Below, piece by piece: positions 25,366 to 34,505 of a DNA stretch of 64,000 bases. The stretch comes from an uncultured Aquimarina sp. (GTDB lineage: Bacteria > Bacteroidota > Bacteroidia > Flavobacteriales > Flavobacteriaceae). Both the position numbers and the translations under genes were made by a program. The stretch spans positions 1 to 64,000 of the forward strand of contig CANNFM010000014.1 of assembly GCA_947503835.1 (NCBI GenBank). Direction: 5' to 3'. The notes beneath the pieces were generated by a model, which was not told the DNA's origin, did no database searches, and saw nothing but the letters and a program-made list of their open reading frames with translations. Within the stretch, counting starts at the first letter, position 1; every line of letters begins with the position of its first letter.

Positions 25366-26550
25366 TTACCTACTATTTTTATATCTTCTAATTACATCAT
25401 TTTTGACAACTCTAAAGATTTCAAATAAAGTAATTCTTGCCTTTTTATGAATGGTATCTATTAAAATGTGCAATTGAAACTTTAACTGTTCTTCATATTT
25501 ATAATAATATAAAACCAAAGCGCAAATACCTGATACAAACAACAAAGCACCAATTACAACTTGTGCAGGTGTTAAATCATGATAGAAAAATGTACTAAGA
25601 CCTAACCCAAACCAGCTTCCGTAAAGCACAAAAAAATGAATGATATAGATAGACAAAGTTTTTCCTCCTATTTTAGTTAAGATTGGGCTTGTTAGATAGT
25701 TCTTCAGTAACATAAAAACAGCAAAAAGCATACATACGTTCCCCAGCCTTATAAACAAGAAATTATTATATGCCACAGATTTAAAAACAGCCAGATTAGT
25801 TATACCATGCATAAACATGAGTAAACTTGAAGAAGCAAACACTAATAATACCCCAACTGACAATAGACTAATAACTGCGTACGAATAAAACAATTTTTGT
25901 TTTCCATATTTTAAAAACAAGGTTGCCATAAAACTTCCAAAGCACACATAACCAAACCAAGGAAACAAAGTAAAAACAGACCCATTTCGGCTTGTAAAGT
26001 AATTCGCTACAGTTTTTGGTAAAAATTCTAATATACAGTTACCGTATACAGGCTGTAAAAGAAAAATTATGACTCCTATGGCAAGCACTGCATTTTGAAA
26101 CAATGCTCTATTATACCTATAAAAGACAAGATATACACCTATCAACAATAATAATGAAGTGCCTATACATTGCAATACATCTACATAAAAAAATGATGGA
26201 TTTACTGTCCCGCTAAAAACGGCATATAGGCTTAAACGAAGTAAATATCCCCAAAAAATAACCTTAATTGCTCTTTTTACCCCTTTTAGCACTCTTGGGT
26301 TTTCTAATCCCGTTGTACTTTGTTTTAGTAATAAGTAGGTGAAAATAAAACCAGTAATAGTAAAAAAAGTAGGAGCTGTCATTCCTCTAAAATATTCCCA
26401 AATAGTATATACAGCATTGTTTCGATCACGATATAAATCGCCTAAAAGCGCATGCACAAAATGCCCTTGAAGCATCATCATTATAGCAAAAGCTCGTATT
26501 GCATCTAAAAAATGCAATCGACTGGTTGGTTTAGTCATTTTTGAGGTCAT
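25366..26550 (-). CDS. Multi-membrane acyltransferase-like protein (DUF1624/HGSNAT-like)
   Basis: A 394-residue protein with about ten membrane segments. RLHFLDAIRAFAIMMMLQGH at the N-terminus carries the aspartate/arginine and histidine typical of the heparan-alpha-glucosaminide N-acetyltransferase-like group; TAPTFFTITGFIFTYLL follows. It probably transfers an acyl group to a cell envelope glycan or lipid. A start at M5 is also possible. The substrate is not visible from context. Confidence 0.82.
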   Translation of the reverse strand: MTSKMTKPTSRLHFLDAIRAFAIMMMLQGHFVHALLGDLYRDRNNAVYTIWEYFRGMTAPTFFTITGFIFTYLLLKQSTTGLENPRVLKGVKRAIKVIFWGYLLRLSLYAVFSGTVNPSFFYVDVLQCIGTSLLLLIGVYLVFYRYNRALFQNAVLAIGVIIFLLQPVYGNCILEFLPKTVANYFTSRNGSVFTLFPWFGYVCFGSFMATLFLKYGKQKLFYSYAVISLLSVGVLLVFASSSLLMFMHGITNLAVFKSVAYNNFLFIRLGNVCMLFAVFMLLKNYLTSPILTKIGGKTLSIYIIHFFVLYGSWFGLGLSTFFYHDLTPAQVVIGALLFVSGICALVLYYYKYEEQLKFQLHILIDTIHKKARITLFEIFRVVKNDVIRRYKNSR

Positions 26551-26832
26551 TGGTTAGTTATGCCTCAAAACGAGCTTTGAGGTCTTATATTGCTTTTAAA
26601 AGTGCAAAACTAACCTTTTTTATTCGTTTTTATCACTGATTTTAAGGCACATATGTATTCACAACACCTTTTTGTAGGATTTTACGTTAAAAATTATAGC
26701 CAAATAGTAGATTTAATAGGCTTTTTAGCGGTTTACAACCCAAAAATTGTACGATAATCATTTATGTCCCGGCAATTTAAGAAAACTTGTTACGTTACCT
26801 ATAGGTATGAATAACCAAAAATTTCAATCACT

Positions 26833-27213
26833 ATGAATGCAAAAGTAATCTTGGGAATTAAGATAGTCTTTGGCCTTGCCATTCTATTTTTTGGATGTAA
26901 TAAATTATTTTATTTTATGGATCCACCTGCTCCTTCAACAAAAATTGCCTCAAGTTTTTTAAGGGCTTTAGTATCATCAAAAACTATGATGCTAGTTGCT
27001 ATTGTAGAAATTTGTGCGGGAATCGCATTATTAGCAAACAGATTTGCTCCCTTAATGATGGTTGTATTAATGAGTGTATCGGTTAATGCTTTTTTATATC
27101 ACATTAAGCTAGACACTAAACATTGGTATATTGGTGTAGCATTTTTAGCATTAAATATCCTTATGCTATATATTTATAAAGATCGATACAAAGAACTACT
27201 CAAAGCACAATAA
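26833..27213 (+). CDS. DoxX-like membrane protein
   Basis: A 126-residue protein with four hydrophobic segments: KIVFGLAILFFGCNKLFYF, MLVAIVEICAGIALLANRF, a segment around LMMVVLMSVSVNAFLYH, and WYIGVAFLALNILMLYIY. It belongs to the DoxX-like group but is not closely similar to the DoxX protein at 24844. It is followed by a strong terminator, so is probably monocistronic. Confidence 0.85.
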   Translation: MNAKVILGIKIVFGLAILFFGCNKLFYFMDPPAPSTKIASSFLRALVSSKTMMLVAIVEICAGIALLANRFAPLMMVVLMSVSVNAFLYHIKLDTKHWYIGVAFLALNILMLYIYKDRYKELLKAQ

Positions 27214-27220
27214 CACTACT

Positions 27221-27250
27221 AAAGATGCCTTACCGGCATCTTTTTTTTAT
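27221..27250 (+). terminator. Intrinsic terminator after the DoxX-like gene
   Basis: AAAGATGCC-TTACC-GGCATCTTT followed by a run of T, eight bases after the stop codon at 27213. Confidence 0.9.
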
Positions 27251-27321
27251 CCCTAAAAGCAAGATATAAGTGATTTTGGCACCTTTATTGGTATCTTTAT
27301 GTAAACATAAAATCTTACGTT

Positions 27322-27663
27322 ATGAAAACTGATAAGTACACCAAATTTATCTTTACCATTATTGCTGTATGCCTAGTTATTATTGTAATAAGAGATATTG
27401 AAATTATTCCTAAAGTACATGCTAATACTACTTCTGAAACGAATTATGGGATAGTACCTATAAATAATGACGGAACCATAAGTGTACGACTGAGCAGCGC
27501 AGATGAAATTGATGTAAATATTAAGAATATTGACACCTATGACAAGCTTAAGGTTGATCTTAACGCTATTAGTACTAGAGATGAGTTAGATGTTAATATT
27601 GACGAAATAGGTGGTACTTATGTATCTAGTGGAGGACCTATCAAGGTAAAGCTTCAAAATTAA
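27322..27663 (+). CDS. Small membrane-anchored hypothetical protein
   Basis: A 113-residue protein with one N-terminal membrane segment (IFTIIAVCLVIIVIRDI) and an outer part rich in Asp, Ile and Asn. It has a loose repeat of about 16 residues: SADEIDVNIKNIDTYDKLKV, then STRDELDVNIDEIGG. I do not recognise it. Small TM-plus-acidic-tail proteins of this shape are common in flavobacteria. Its stop is nine bases from the convergent DUF302 gene. Confidence 0.75.
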   Translation: MKTDKYTKFIFTIIAVCLVIIVIRDIEIIPKVHANTTSETNYGIVPINNDGTISVRLSSADEIDVNIKNIDTYDKLKVDLNAISTRDELDVNIDEIGGTYVSSGGPIKVKLQN

Positions 27664-27672
27664 ATACCGGCA

Positions 27673-28191
27673 TTAAAAATTATCAGTAGCTTTATTGGTA
27701 AGCATATCTAAAGCGCCACTCACTTTTTGAAGTACATCATCTTTTCCTTCTATAGTATGTCTGTTTTGCAAATAAGCCGGATCATTATAGGATACCTTTA
27801 CCTCACCCCGATCGTCTTGCCATATTAATATCTTTTGAGGCAAATCTAATCCAGTTATTTGTGAGTTTTGCATTAGGGGTGTACCCAAATTAGGATTACC
27901 AAACATGATAATTCTTGTCGAATTTAACTTTAATCCAACCGATGCAGCATTAGCCTGGTGATCAAGCTCTGCAACAATCTTCAAATTAGGATTATTAGTA
28001 ATAACTTTAATCAAAGTAGTATAGGTATCCTCAAAGCTTTGAGAACTTACTTTTGTAATCACACCTTGATCTTTCATATTTTTTTGTTTTAAATTAATTT
28101 GTTTTTTACCAACACCTCTTTGATCTAAATTACAAGATGTAATTGTAATCATTAACAGAAGCGATCCTATGAATATTTTATATATCTTCAT
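27673..28191 (-). CDS. DUF302-domain lipoprotein
   Basis: A 172-residue protein with lipobox LLLMITITSCNLDQ (Cys near residue 20) and a DUF302 domain from about residue 45: QSFEDTYTTLIKVI, AELDHQANAASVGLKL, RIIMFGNPNLGTPLM, and LPQKILIWQDDRGEVKVSYN. DUF302 proteins are of unknown function, some linked to redox or stress. It stands alone and is convergent with the preceding gene. Confidence 0.88.
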   Translation of the reverse strand: MKIYKIFIGSLLLMITITSCNLDQRGVGKKQINLKQKNMKDQGVITKVSSQSFEDTYTTLIKVITNNPNLKIVAELDHQANAASVGLKLNSTRIIMFGNPNLGTPLMQNSQITGLDLPQKILIWQDDRGEVKVSYNDPAYLQNRHTIEGKDDVLQKVSGALDMLTNKATDNF

Positions 28192-28417
28192 GGTTATACT
28201 TTTTAGTATTACAATGTAGTCGTCATACTACCTATTATAATTACAGCTACTAGCCTTGAAAGTCCAATTTTTAATAAATTCATAATATAATTGGCTGTAC
28301 TAAGAGCTTTCAAAATAAATGTCTTTATTAAATTCTTATCCATCCTTTTCAAGTTCCTCATAAAATCCACTATATTTACCACCGAACTTTAATTTCCCCC
28401 AGGAAAAACAATCGAAT

Positions 28418-29032
28418 ATGCATATAGCAATAGCTGGAAATATCGGTGCCGGAAAAACAACATTAACCCGATTACTTGCTAAACACTACAAATGGGAAGC
28501 TCATTTTGAAGATGTATTAGAGAATCCTTATTTAGAGGATTTCTATAACAAAATGGAACGATGGTCTTTTAATCTTCAGATTTATTTTCTGAATAGTCGT
28601 TTTAGACAAATTCTTGACATTAGAGAAAGTGGAAAAGATATCATACAAGATAGAACCATTTACGAAGATGCTTATATTTTTGCTCCAAACTTACATGCAA
28701 TGGGGTTAATGACCAATCGTGATTTTGAAAATTACAAATCACTTTTTGATCTGATGGAGAATGTTGTAGAAGGTCCCGATTTATTGATTTATCTTAGAAG
28801 TAGCATCCCCAATCTTGTAGCACAAATACACAAACGTGGTCGTGAGTATGAAAACACAATTAGTATTGATTATTTAAGCAGACTAAATGAACGGTATGAA
28901 GCTTGGGCTCATGACTATGATAAGGGAAATCTTCTGATTGTAGATGTAGACAACGTCAATTTTGTTGATAATCCCGAAGATCTTGGAAACATTATTAATC
29001 GTATTGATGCAGAACTTAACGGTTTATTCTAA
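28418..29032 (+). CDS. Deoxynucleoside kinase
   Basis: A 204-residue P-loop kinase of the dNK family: IAIAGNIGAGKTTLTRLLA (Walker A), ENPYLEDFY, QDRTIYEDAYIFA (DRS-type motif), and lid region IHKRGREYE. It phosphorylates deoxynucleosides in salvage. Base preference cannot be read from the sequence. DUF2461 follows after 27 bases. Confidence 0.93.
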   Translation: MHIAIAGNIGAGKTTLTRLLAKHYKWEAHFEDVLENPYLEDFYNKMERWSFNLQIYFLNSRFRQILDIRESGKDIIQDRTIYEDAYIFAPNLHAMGLMTNRDFENYKSLFDLMENVVEGPDLLIYLRSSIPNLVAQIHKRGREYENTISIDYLSRLNERYEAWAHDYDKGNLLIVDVDNVNFVDNPEDLGNIINRIDAELNGLF

Positions 29033-29059
29033 GCACATTAACTTCTACTAGTATCAATT

Positions 29060-29716
29060 ATGGATTTCGAAGCATTATTTCAATTTCTTAATGATTTACA
29101 AAACAATAATCATAAGGAATGGATGGATGCCAATAGAAAACGTTACCAAACGACAAGAAATTCGTTTATCGCATGGTTAGATGAATTAGATTCGAAACTA
29201 GCAGCCATAGATACTGACTACTTTCCGACTTCTGGTAAGAAAGGTATTAACCGTATCAATAATAATTTACTTTTTCATCCTACCAAACCAGTTTACAAAG
29301 ATCATTTTGCAGCAGGTTTGGATCAAAGATCCAAGCAAGGAGATTTTTATATCCAAATCGGAATTAATGAAAGTGAATTAGCCGGTGGCTATTGGAAACC
29401 AGACAATAAAATCCTGAATAGTATTCGAGAAGCCATTGATTACAATGGAGATGAATTACAAAAAATTATAAACAAGAAGAGCTTCAAAGATACATTTGGC
29501 GATCTTTATCTGGATAAGGATAAATTAAAAACCACCCCAAAAGGATATAGTTCTGATCATGAACATATAGACCTACTTCGGCATAAAACATTTGCCGTAA
29601 TTCATTCAATAAACAAAGAAGATATTTTAAAAGATAACTTTATGGAATATGTTATTGAAGTATACCAAGAGATGCTTCCTTTCAGAAGGTATTTTAATCA
29701 AGCAGTAACCGTATAA
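29060..29716 (+). CDS. DUF2461 family protein
   Basis: A 218-residue protein of the DUF2461/TIGR02453 family: FLNDLQNNNHKEWMDANRKR at the N-terminus, RINNNLLFHPTKPVYKDHFA, and AGGYWKPDNKILNSIREAI. Its function is unknown. It follows the deoxynucleoside kinase on the same strand and converges on waaA. Confidence 0.93.
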   Translation: MDFEALFQFLNDLQNNNHKEWMDANRKRYQTTRNSFIAWLDELDSKLAAIDTDYFPTSGKKGINRINNNLLFHPTKPVYKDHFAAGLDQRSKQGDFYIQIGINESELAGGYWKPDNKILNSIREAIDYNGDELQKIINKKSFKDTFGDLYLDKDKLKTTPKGYSSDHEHIDLLRHKTFAVIHSINKEDILKDNFMEYVIEVYQEMLPFRRYFNQAVTV

Positions 29717-29736
29717 TAAGCTAGAACCTAAAAAGA

Positions 29737-30984
29737 TTAATTCTTTTCTATTTTCTCCTCTATATACCTTACGATTAAATCTGTAGCCCCAGTATTACTA
29801 TTTATAAAATGCCCGGCAATCATTCCTGTTTTTTCTCTAAACTTTTTATCATCAATAAGTTTATTGAGGATGGTAGAAAATTCTTTGGTATTAGATACGG
29901 AGAATAATCCAGCTAATTTCTGAAGTTGTTTTGCTTCTCTAAACTTTTCAAAATTCTTACCGATTAGTATTGGAATTCCAAATGTGGCAGGCTCTAAAAT
30001 ATTATGCAAACCACCAGTTCCCATTGCTCCTCCAACATATGCAATATCACCATAGCTGTATACTCTGGATAAATACCCGATAGTATTCATAATAAACACC
30101 TGGTAGTCTTTCATTTGCTTTCCTTCTTTTTCAGAATATAAAACAGTTTTCTTTTTGATTTTTTGCTGTAATGAATTCATACTATTTTCTTTGAATTCAT
30201 GGGGTGCGATAATAAAGCATATTTCTTCTGAAGCCGTATTAACAAAATCGATAAAAACCTCCTCGTCTTCTGGCCAGGAACTTCCGATGACTATGCACAA
30301 TCTATCATCAATAAATTCTGAAATAAAATCAACATGATTATCCATTTCGATTTGGTGCGACACACGATCAAAACGTGTATCTCCACTCAAGGTTACGTTT
30401 TCAAAACCTAATCCTTCTATCAATACTTTAGAAGCGGTATCCTGCACAAAAAAGTGATCTATAGTTAGCAAGGCCTTCTTCATAAATCCCCCATACCATT
30501 TAAAAAACACTTGATCCTCTCTAAATGTTGTAGAAATAAATACTATTGGAATATTTTTAGACTGTAACGTTTTAAGATAATTGGGCCAAAACTCGTATTT
30601 AACAAATATCGCCAACTCTGGTTTTACAAGTTGTATAAATCGTCTGGCATTTGTCTTTGTATCCATGGGTAGATACACAATTATATCGGCCAACGTGCTA
30701 TTTTTTTTTGCTTCATAACCAGATGGTGAAAAAAAAGTTACTACCAATTTATGGTTTGGATATTCCTTTTTTAATGCTTCCATTACAGGTACACCTTGTT
30801 CATACTCTCCCAAAGACGCGCAATGAAACCACAAGGTACGACCTTGAGCGGGGAAATGTTTCTCTAGTGTCTGAAAGGTTAACTTCCTTCCATCTACAAA
30901 TAATTTGAGCTTGGGAGTAAACAATCCAACGACGGGAAGTATTCGATTAAATAATGAAACAAAGATGTTATATAAAATACTCAA
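29737..30984 (-). CDS. waaA: 3-deoxy-D-manno-octulosonic acid (Kdo) transferase
   Basis: A 415-residue GT-B glycosyltransferase (GT30) that adds Kdo to lipid A on the inner face of the inner membrane. Motifs: LWFHCASLGEYEQGVPVM, KTNARRFIQLVKPELAIFVK, VIGSSWPEDEEV, and the donor-binding LHNILEPATFGIPILIGKNF. The N-terminal hydrophobic segment fits membrane attachment. Confidence 0.94.
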   Translation of the reverse strand: MSILYNIFVSLFNRILPVVGLFTPKLKLFVDGRKLTFQTLEKHFPAQGRTLWFHCASLGEYEQGVPVMEALKKEYPNHKLVVTFFSPSGYEAKKNSTLADIIVYLPMDTKTNARRFIQLVKPELAIFVKYEFWPNYLKTLQSKNIPIVFISTTFREDQVFFKWYGGFMKKALLTIDHFFVQDTASKVLIEGLGFENVTLSGDTRFDRVSHQIEMDNHVDFISEFIDDRLCIVIGSSWPEDEEVFIDFVNTASEEICFIIAPHEFKENSMNSLQQKIKKKTVLYSEKEGKQMKDYQVFIMNTIGYLSRVYSYGDIAYVGGAMGTGGLHNILEPATFGIPILIGKNFEKFREAKQLQKLAGLFSVSNTKEFSTILNKLIDDKKFREKTGMIAGHFINSNTGATDLIVRYIEEKIEKN

Positions 30985-31041
30985 GAAAATGTTTTTTTAT
31001 GAATTGCTAAAAATACAGCTCTTTGTTGTAAAAAAATAGAT

Positions 31042-31064
31042 AAAAACTCGAAAACGAGTTTTTT
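31042..31064. terminator. Hairpin with T tract in the waaA/lipase divergent region
   Basis: AAAAACTCG-AAAA-CGAGTTTTT followed by T. It looks like an intrinsic terminator on the plus strand, yet lies between two divergent promoters, 110 bases before the lipase start. It could be a leader attenuator or end a small RNA. Confidence 0.45.
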
Positions 31065-31173
31065 GTAAATATTATCAATTCGTTAATTAAAAAACAAATA
31101 TTTTAAGCAAATGATACTATTTGTCTTAAATATTTAATAAATTAATAGACTTTTTCACGCAAACTCAAAAACT

Positions 31174-32979
31174 ATGAAATTAAAAACTACTTTAATTGCA
31201 TTTTTTTCTTGTGCATTACTATTTTCTCAAAACTTTTTGGAAGTACAACTTCCAACCCCCGAAAAACTAAGCCCTCTATTCATTGGTCCATTGGTGAAGT
31301 CTACAATTCACTATGGGGCCACACCTCCAAATTATAATGGAGGCGTAATTATATTTAATCATGGATACATTGATCTTAATCAAGGGCAATTTTTGTTCGA
31401 TAATTCGTTTTACCAAGACACTTATAATGAGGGGTATCAAGCTATTTTTGTTGCTACTACCAGGGGAAAAGGAATTTGGGTTAATGGAGAACTCTTAGCC
31501 GAAGCGATTGATATCGTAACCAACAAATATAATGTACCACAAGCCTACCTTGTAGGTCATAGTAATGGTGGTAAAGCTTCAGAAGCTGCCATGTTTCGAT
31601 ATGGAAAAAATGATAAAATCACTAAGGCTTTTGCTCTGGGGACTCCTTTTTGGGGTACATACTTAGCAAATATTTCGCAATTTCCTCCTTTAAGATGGGC
31701 CTGGAGACTAACTGGATTAAATGAAGGAGCCCGTACATCGACTACTTATTATTGTAGAGATGTGGTACGACCATATCTTGATAATCATCCTGATAACGAT
31801 CCCGAAAAATTTGTTGTCCTTGGCGCTTCAGGTTTTTATAGAGGTTCTACTATTGCGGCGGCAGCATTTTTATTAACCGGGGGTGTATTACTCCCTATCC
31901 AAGGAGCCAATGATGGTGTTGCTCCATACAGCAGTACTCTTAGACCAGGTGCAGAATATGTTTTCAGAAAAAATGATCCCCGCGCAATTATAGACCATCT
32001 TGATGTAGGATTAGGGCAATTTAGCTGGTCATATGTAAAGCAATACATAGAAAACCCAACACTAAGAACAAACCTGAACAAACAACAAAAAGAAGTCACG
32101 GATCGCTCTATTACAGAGAGTAATTATTATCTTTTATTTTCTGATAATGAATATGATCATATTACATTAGACAAAGGATCAAAAAGTGCAGTAGTTCATG
32201 TTTTACATGAAAAAAAAGGTGCAAATTTTAAAGGTTATGACACCACCATAAAAAAAGAAACTACTTTAAAAAAGTACCATTCTCAAGATCATCAAACCAG
32301 CATACCCATCACTAAGGGAGGCGTTCGACTAAAAAGTGATTCTAAATACGTAGCCTTTGTACGACAATCCACCGATATAAAAATGTATTTAGAAAAAACC
32401 GGAACACCAAAAACCCCTATTTTAAAAGTCAAGCTGTTAGAAAAAAACAATGTGATAAAACATGCTACACAAGTCAGAGGTGTTATTACCAAAACAGCAG
32501 AAATAGATGGAACTCCAATAGATTATGAGCATACCGATATAATTGAATTTCAACAAAAAGAAAAACAATTCGAATACAATACCAGTACGTTAACACCCGG
32601 GGTCTACAATCTTTTTCTTAACGCAGAAAGTGAAGGTTATTTTAAAAGGTCTATTATATCCGGATTTGTTGTTGGTAATATTAAAGGAGCACTGGCAGCT
32701 ACAGAAGACGAAAATCGTGATATAAAAACAAAAAAACCAATTACGATAACACCTACTCTTGTAAAAAACAAAGCCCAACTCAATATTAATAAACATTCTT
32801 CAATAGACAAGCTTTTGCTTAATATCTATGATCTTACGGGTAAAAAGGTGAAAAACTTCACTATTGTACCACAAGATCAAAAGCAATTTGACATTTCTGA
32901 TCAATTACAAGCCCTAAACAAAGGCATATATCTTTTGAAGGTTAATAATTTTCAAACCATAAGATTTGTGAAAAAATAA
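31174..32979 (+). CDS. Secreted lipase/esterase-like alpha/beta hydrolase with T9SS sorting domain
   Basis: A 601-residue secreted protein. The signal peptide (LIAFFSCALLFSQ) is followed by an alpha/beta-hydrolase domain (about 25-290) with GVIIFNHGYIDLNQ, the nucleophile elbow YLVGHSNGGKASEA, and the possible acid/base residues in GANDGVAPYSS and IDHLDVGLGQ. A beta-rich middle follows, and the C-terminal 80 residues form a type A T9SS sorting domain (NIYDLTGKKVKNF; GIYLLKVNNFQTIRFVKK). It should be exported across the outer membrane. The substrate, polyester or lipid, is unknown. Confidence 0.88.
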   Translation: MKLKTTLIAFFSCALLFSQNFLEVQLPTPEKLSPLFIGPLVKSTIHYGATPPNYNGGVIIFNHGYIDLNQGQFLFDNSFYQDTYNEGYQAIFVATTRGKGIWVNGELLAEAIDIVTNKYNVPQAYLVGHSNGGKASEAAMFRYGKNDKITKAFALGTPFWGTYLANISQFPPLRWAWRLTGLNEGARTSTTYYCRDVVRPYLDNHPDNDPEKFVVLGASGFYRGSTIAAAAFLLTGGVLLPIQGANDGVAPYSSTLRPGAEYVFRKNDPRAIIDHLDVGLGQFSWSYVKQYIENPTLRTNLNKQQKEVTDRSITESNYYLLFSDNEYDHITLDKGSKSAVVHVLHEKKGANFKGYDTTIKKETTLKKYHSQDHQTSIPITKGGVRLKSDSKYVAFVRQSTDIKMYLEKTGTPKTPILKVKLLEKNNVIKHATQVRGVITKTAEIDGTPIDYEHTDIIEFQQKEKQFEYNTSTLTPGVYNLFLNAESEGYFKRSIISGFVVGNIKGALAATEDENRDIKTKKPITITPTLVKNKAQLNINKHSSIDKLLLNIYDLTGKKVKNFTIVPQDQKQFDISDQLQALNKGIYLLKVNNFQTIRFVKK

Positions 32980-33011
32980 TTCTTAAAACCAAAATTCTTT
33001 AGTTTCCCTCC

Positions 33012-33058
33012 TAAAGCGAAGTATCTTAAAAGCGTCCTGTGTAAGATACTTCGCTTTA
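33012..33058 (+). terminator. Terminator after the secreted lipase
   Basis: A 17-bp perfect stem, TAAAGCGAAGTATCTTA (33012-33028) with 33042-33058, 33 bases after the lipase stop. Confidence 0.85.
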
Positions 33059-33156
33059 TACTAATTTAGAGTTACAAATTATTCGCCAAAACCTTTTATA
33101 ACATTGGCAATAGTATCAATATTTTGTACTTTCGTGAGGTTACAATAAATTCATCC

Positions 33157-34326
33157 ATGAAGAAAATACAAATGGTTGACCTTAAGGGTCAATATGCACA
33201 GATCAAAGAACAAGTAGATTCATCTATCCATAATGTAATAAACTCAACTGCTTTTATTAATGGGCCCGAGGTTCATAGTTTTCAAAAAGAGCTTGAAGAA
33301 TATTTAGACGTAAAACATGTTATCCCATGTGCTAATGGAACAGATGCATTACAGATTGCAATGATGGGATTAGGTTTGGAGCCTGGTGATGAAGTTATCA
33401 CCGCAGATTTTACATTTGCAGCGACCGTAGAAGTAATTGCATTATTAAGATTGACTCCGGTATTGGTAGATGTACAACTTGATTCATTTAATATAGATCC
33501 CGAAGCAATTAAAAAAGCCATCACTCCAAAAACAAAAGCCATAGTACCAGTTCATCTTTTTGGTCAGAGTGCCAATATGGATGAAATTATGGCCATAGCC
33601 AAAGAGCATAATTTATATGTTATTGAAGATAATGCACAAGGTATTGGTGCTAATTACAAATTCGATAATGGTAAAGTAGCTAAAACTGGAGCTATCGGTC
33701 ATGTGGCTTCTACTTCATTTTTTCCCTCTAAAAACCTGGGATGTTATGGAGATGGCGGTGCAATTTTCACCAATGATGATGATCTGGCACATACCATTCG
33801 TGGAGTTGTAAATCACGGAATGTACAAAAGGTATCATCATGATGTAGTTGGTGTTAACTCTCGTTTAGATTCTATTCAAGCGGCTGTTTTGAGAGCTAAA
33901 CTCCCTAATCTGGACACATATAATAATGCCAGAAGAGCAGCGGCAAGAAAATATAATAAAGCTTTTGAAGAAATTGATAACATCATCACTCCTAACGTAA
34001 AAGGGAATAGTTGTGGTACTAATCATAATACCATTTGCGACACTTGTAACTGCCATGTATTTCATCAATATACATTACGAATTACCAATGGTAAACGAGA
34101 CGCCTTAGCACAACACCTTAATGACAATGGTATACCTTGTGGAGTCTACTACCCTATCCCATTACACAGCCAAAAAGCTTATAAGGATGATCGTTATAAT
34201 GAAGCCGATTTTCCGATAACAAATCAATTGATTAAAGAAGTAATTTCATTGCCTATGCATACAGAATTAGATGATGACCAAATTGACTTTATCACTAAAA
34301 CTGTTATCGATTTTGTAACAAAATAA
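33157..34326 (+). CDS. DegT/DnrJ/EryC1/StrS-family sugar aminotransferase
   Basis: A 389-residue PLP aminotransferase of nucleotide-sugar pathways: IQMVDLKGQYAQIKEQVDSS, PCANGTDALQIAMMGLGLEP, EDNAQGIGANY, and PLP lysine in STSFFPSKNLGCYGDGGAIF. The frame is open from 33124, but a TAcTTTcG -7-like box (33127-33134) with TTGG 20 bases upstream lies inside that extension, so MKKIQMVD (33157) is the likely start. Near residue 290 is a cysteine-rich insert, SCGTNHNTICDTCNCHVFHQ, which I do not expect in the family. No other sugar gene is adjacent. Confidence 0.92.
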   Translation: MKKIQMVDLKGQYAQIKEQVDSSIHNVINSTAFINGPEVHSFQKELEEYLDVKHVIPCANGTDALQIAMMGLGLEPGDEVITADFTFAATVEVIALLRLTPVLVDVQLDSFNIDPEAIKKAITPKTKAIVPVHLFGQSANMDEIMAIAKEHNLYVIEDNAQGIGANYKFDNGKVAKTGAIGHVASTSFFPSKNLGCYGDGGAIFTNDDDLAHTIRGVVNHGMYKRYHHDVVGVNSRLDSIQAAVLRAKLPNLDTYNNARRAAARKYNKAFEEIDNIITPNVKGNSCGTNHNTICDTCNCHVFHQYTLRITNGKRDALAQHLNDNGIPCGVYYPIPLHSQKAYKDDRYNEADFPITNQLIKEVISLPMHTELDDDQIDFITKTVIDFVTK

Positions 34327-34382
34327 GGGCCTATATGATCAAAATAATTAGTGTCTAAAAAGTCAATTTCTCTGTCTTCTTG

Positions 34383-34426
34383 AGCACTTCGACTACAACG
34401 CTCAATATAAACTCAATCGAAGTGCT
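34383..34426. repeat. Inverted repeat after the DegT gene
   Basis: AGCACTTCGA (34383-34392) pairs perfectly with TCGAAGTGCT (34417-34426). It resembles dispersed CTTCGA...CGCTCA palindromes and may serve as a terminator of the aminotransferase gene. Confidence 0.6.
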
Positions 34427-34505
34427 TAATGTTGCAAGTTTTTCAACATCCTTTTTGGACAATTTCGTCATAAATTATTAAAATTTAGCCCAAAATATAT
34501 TTGTA

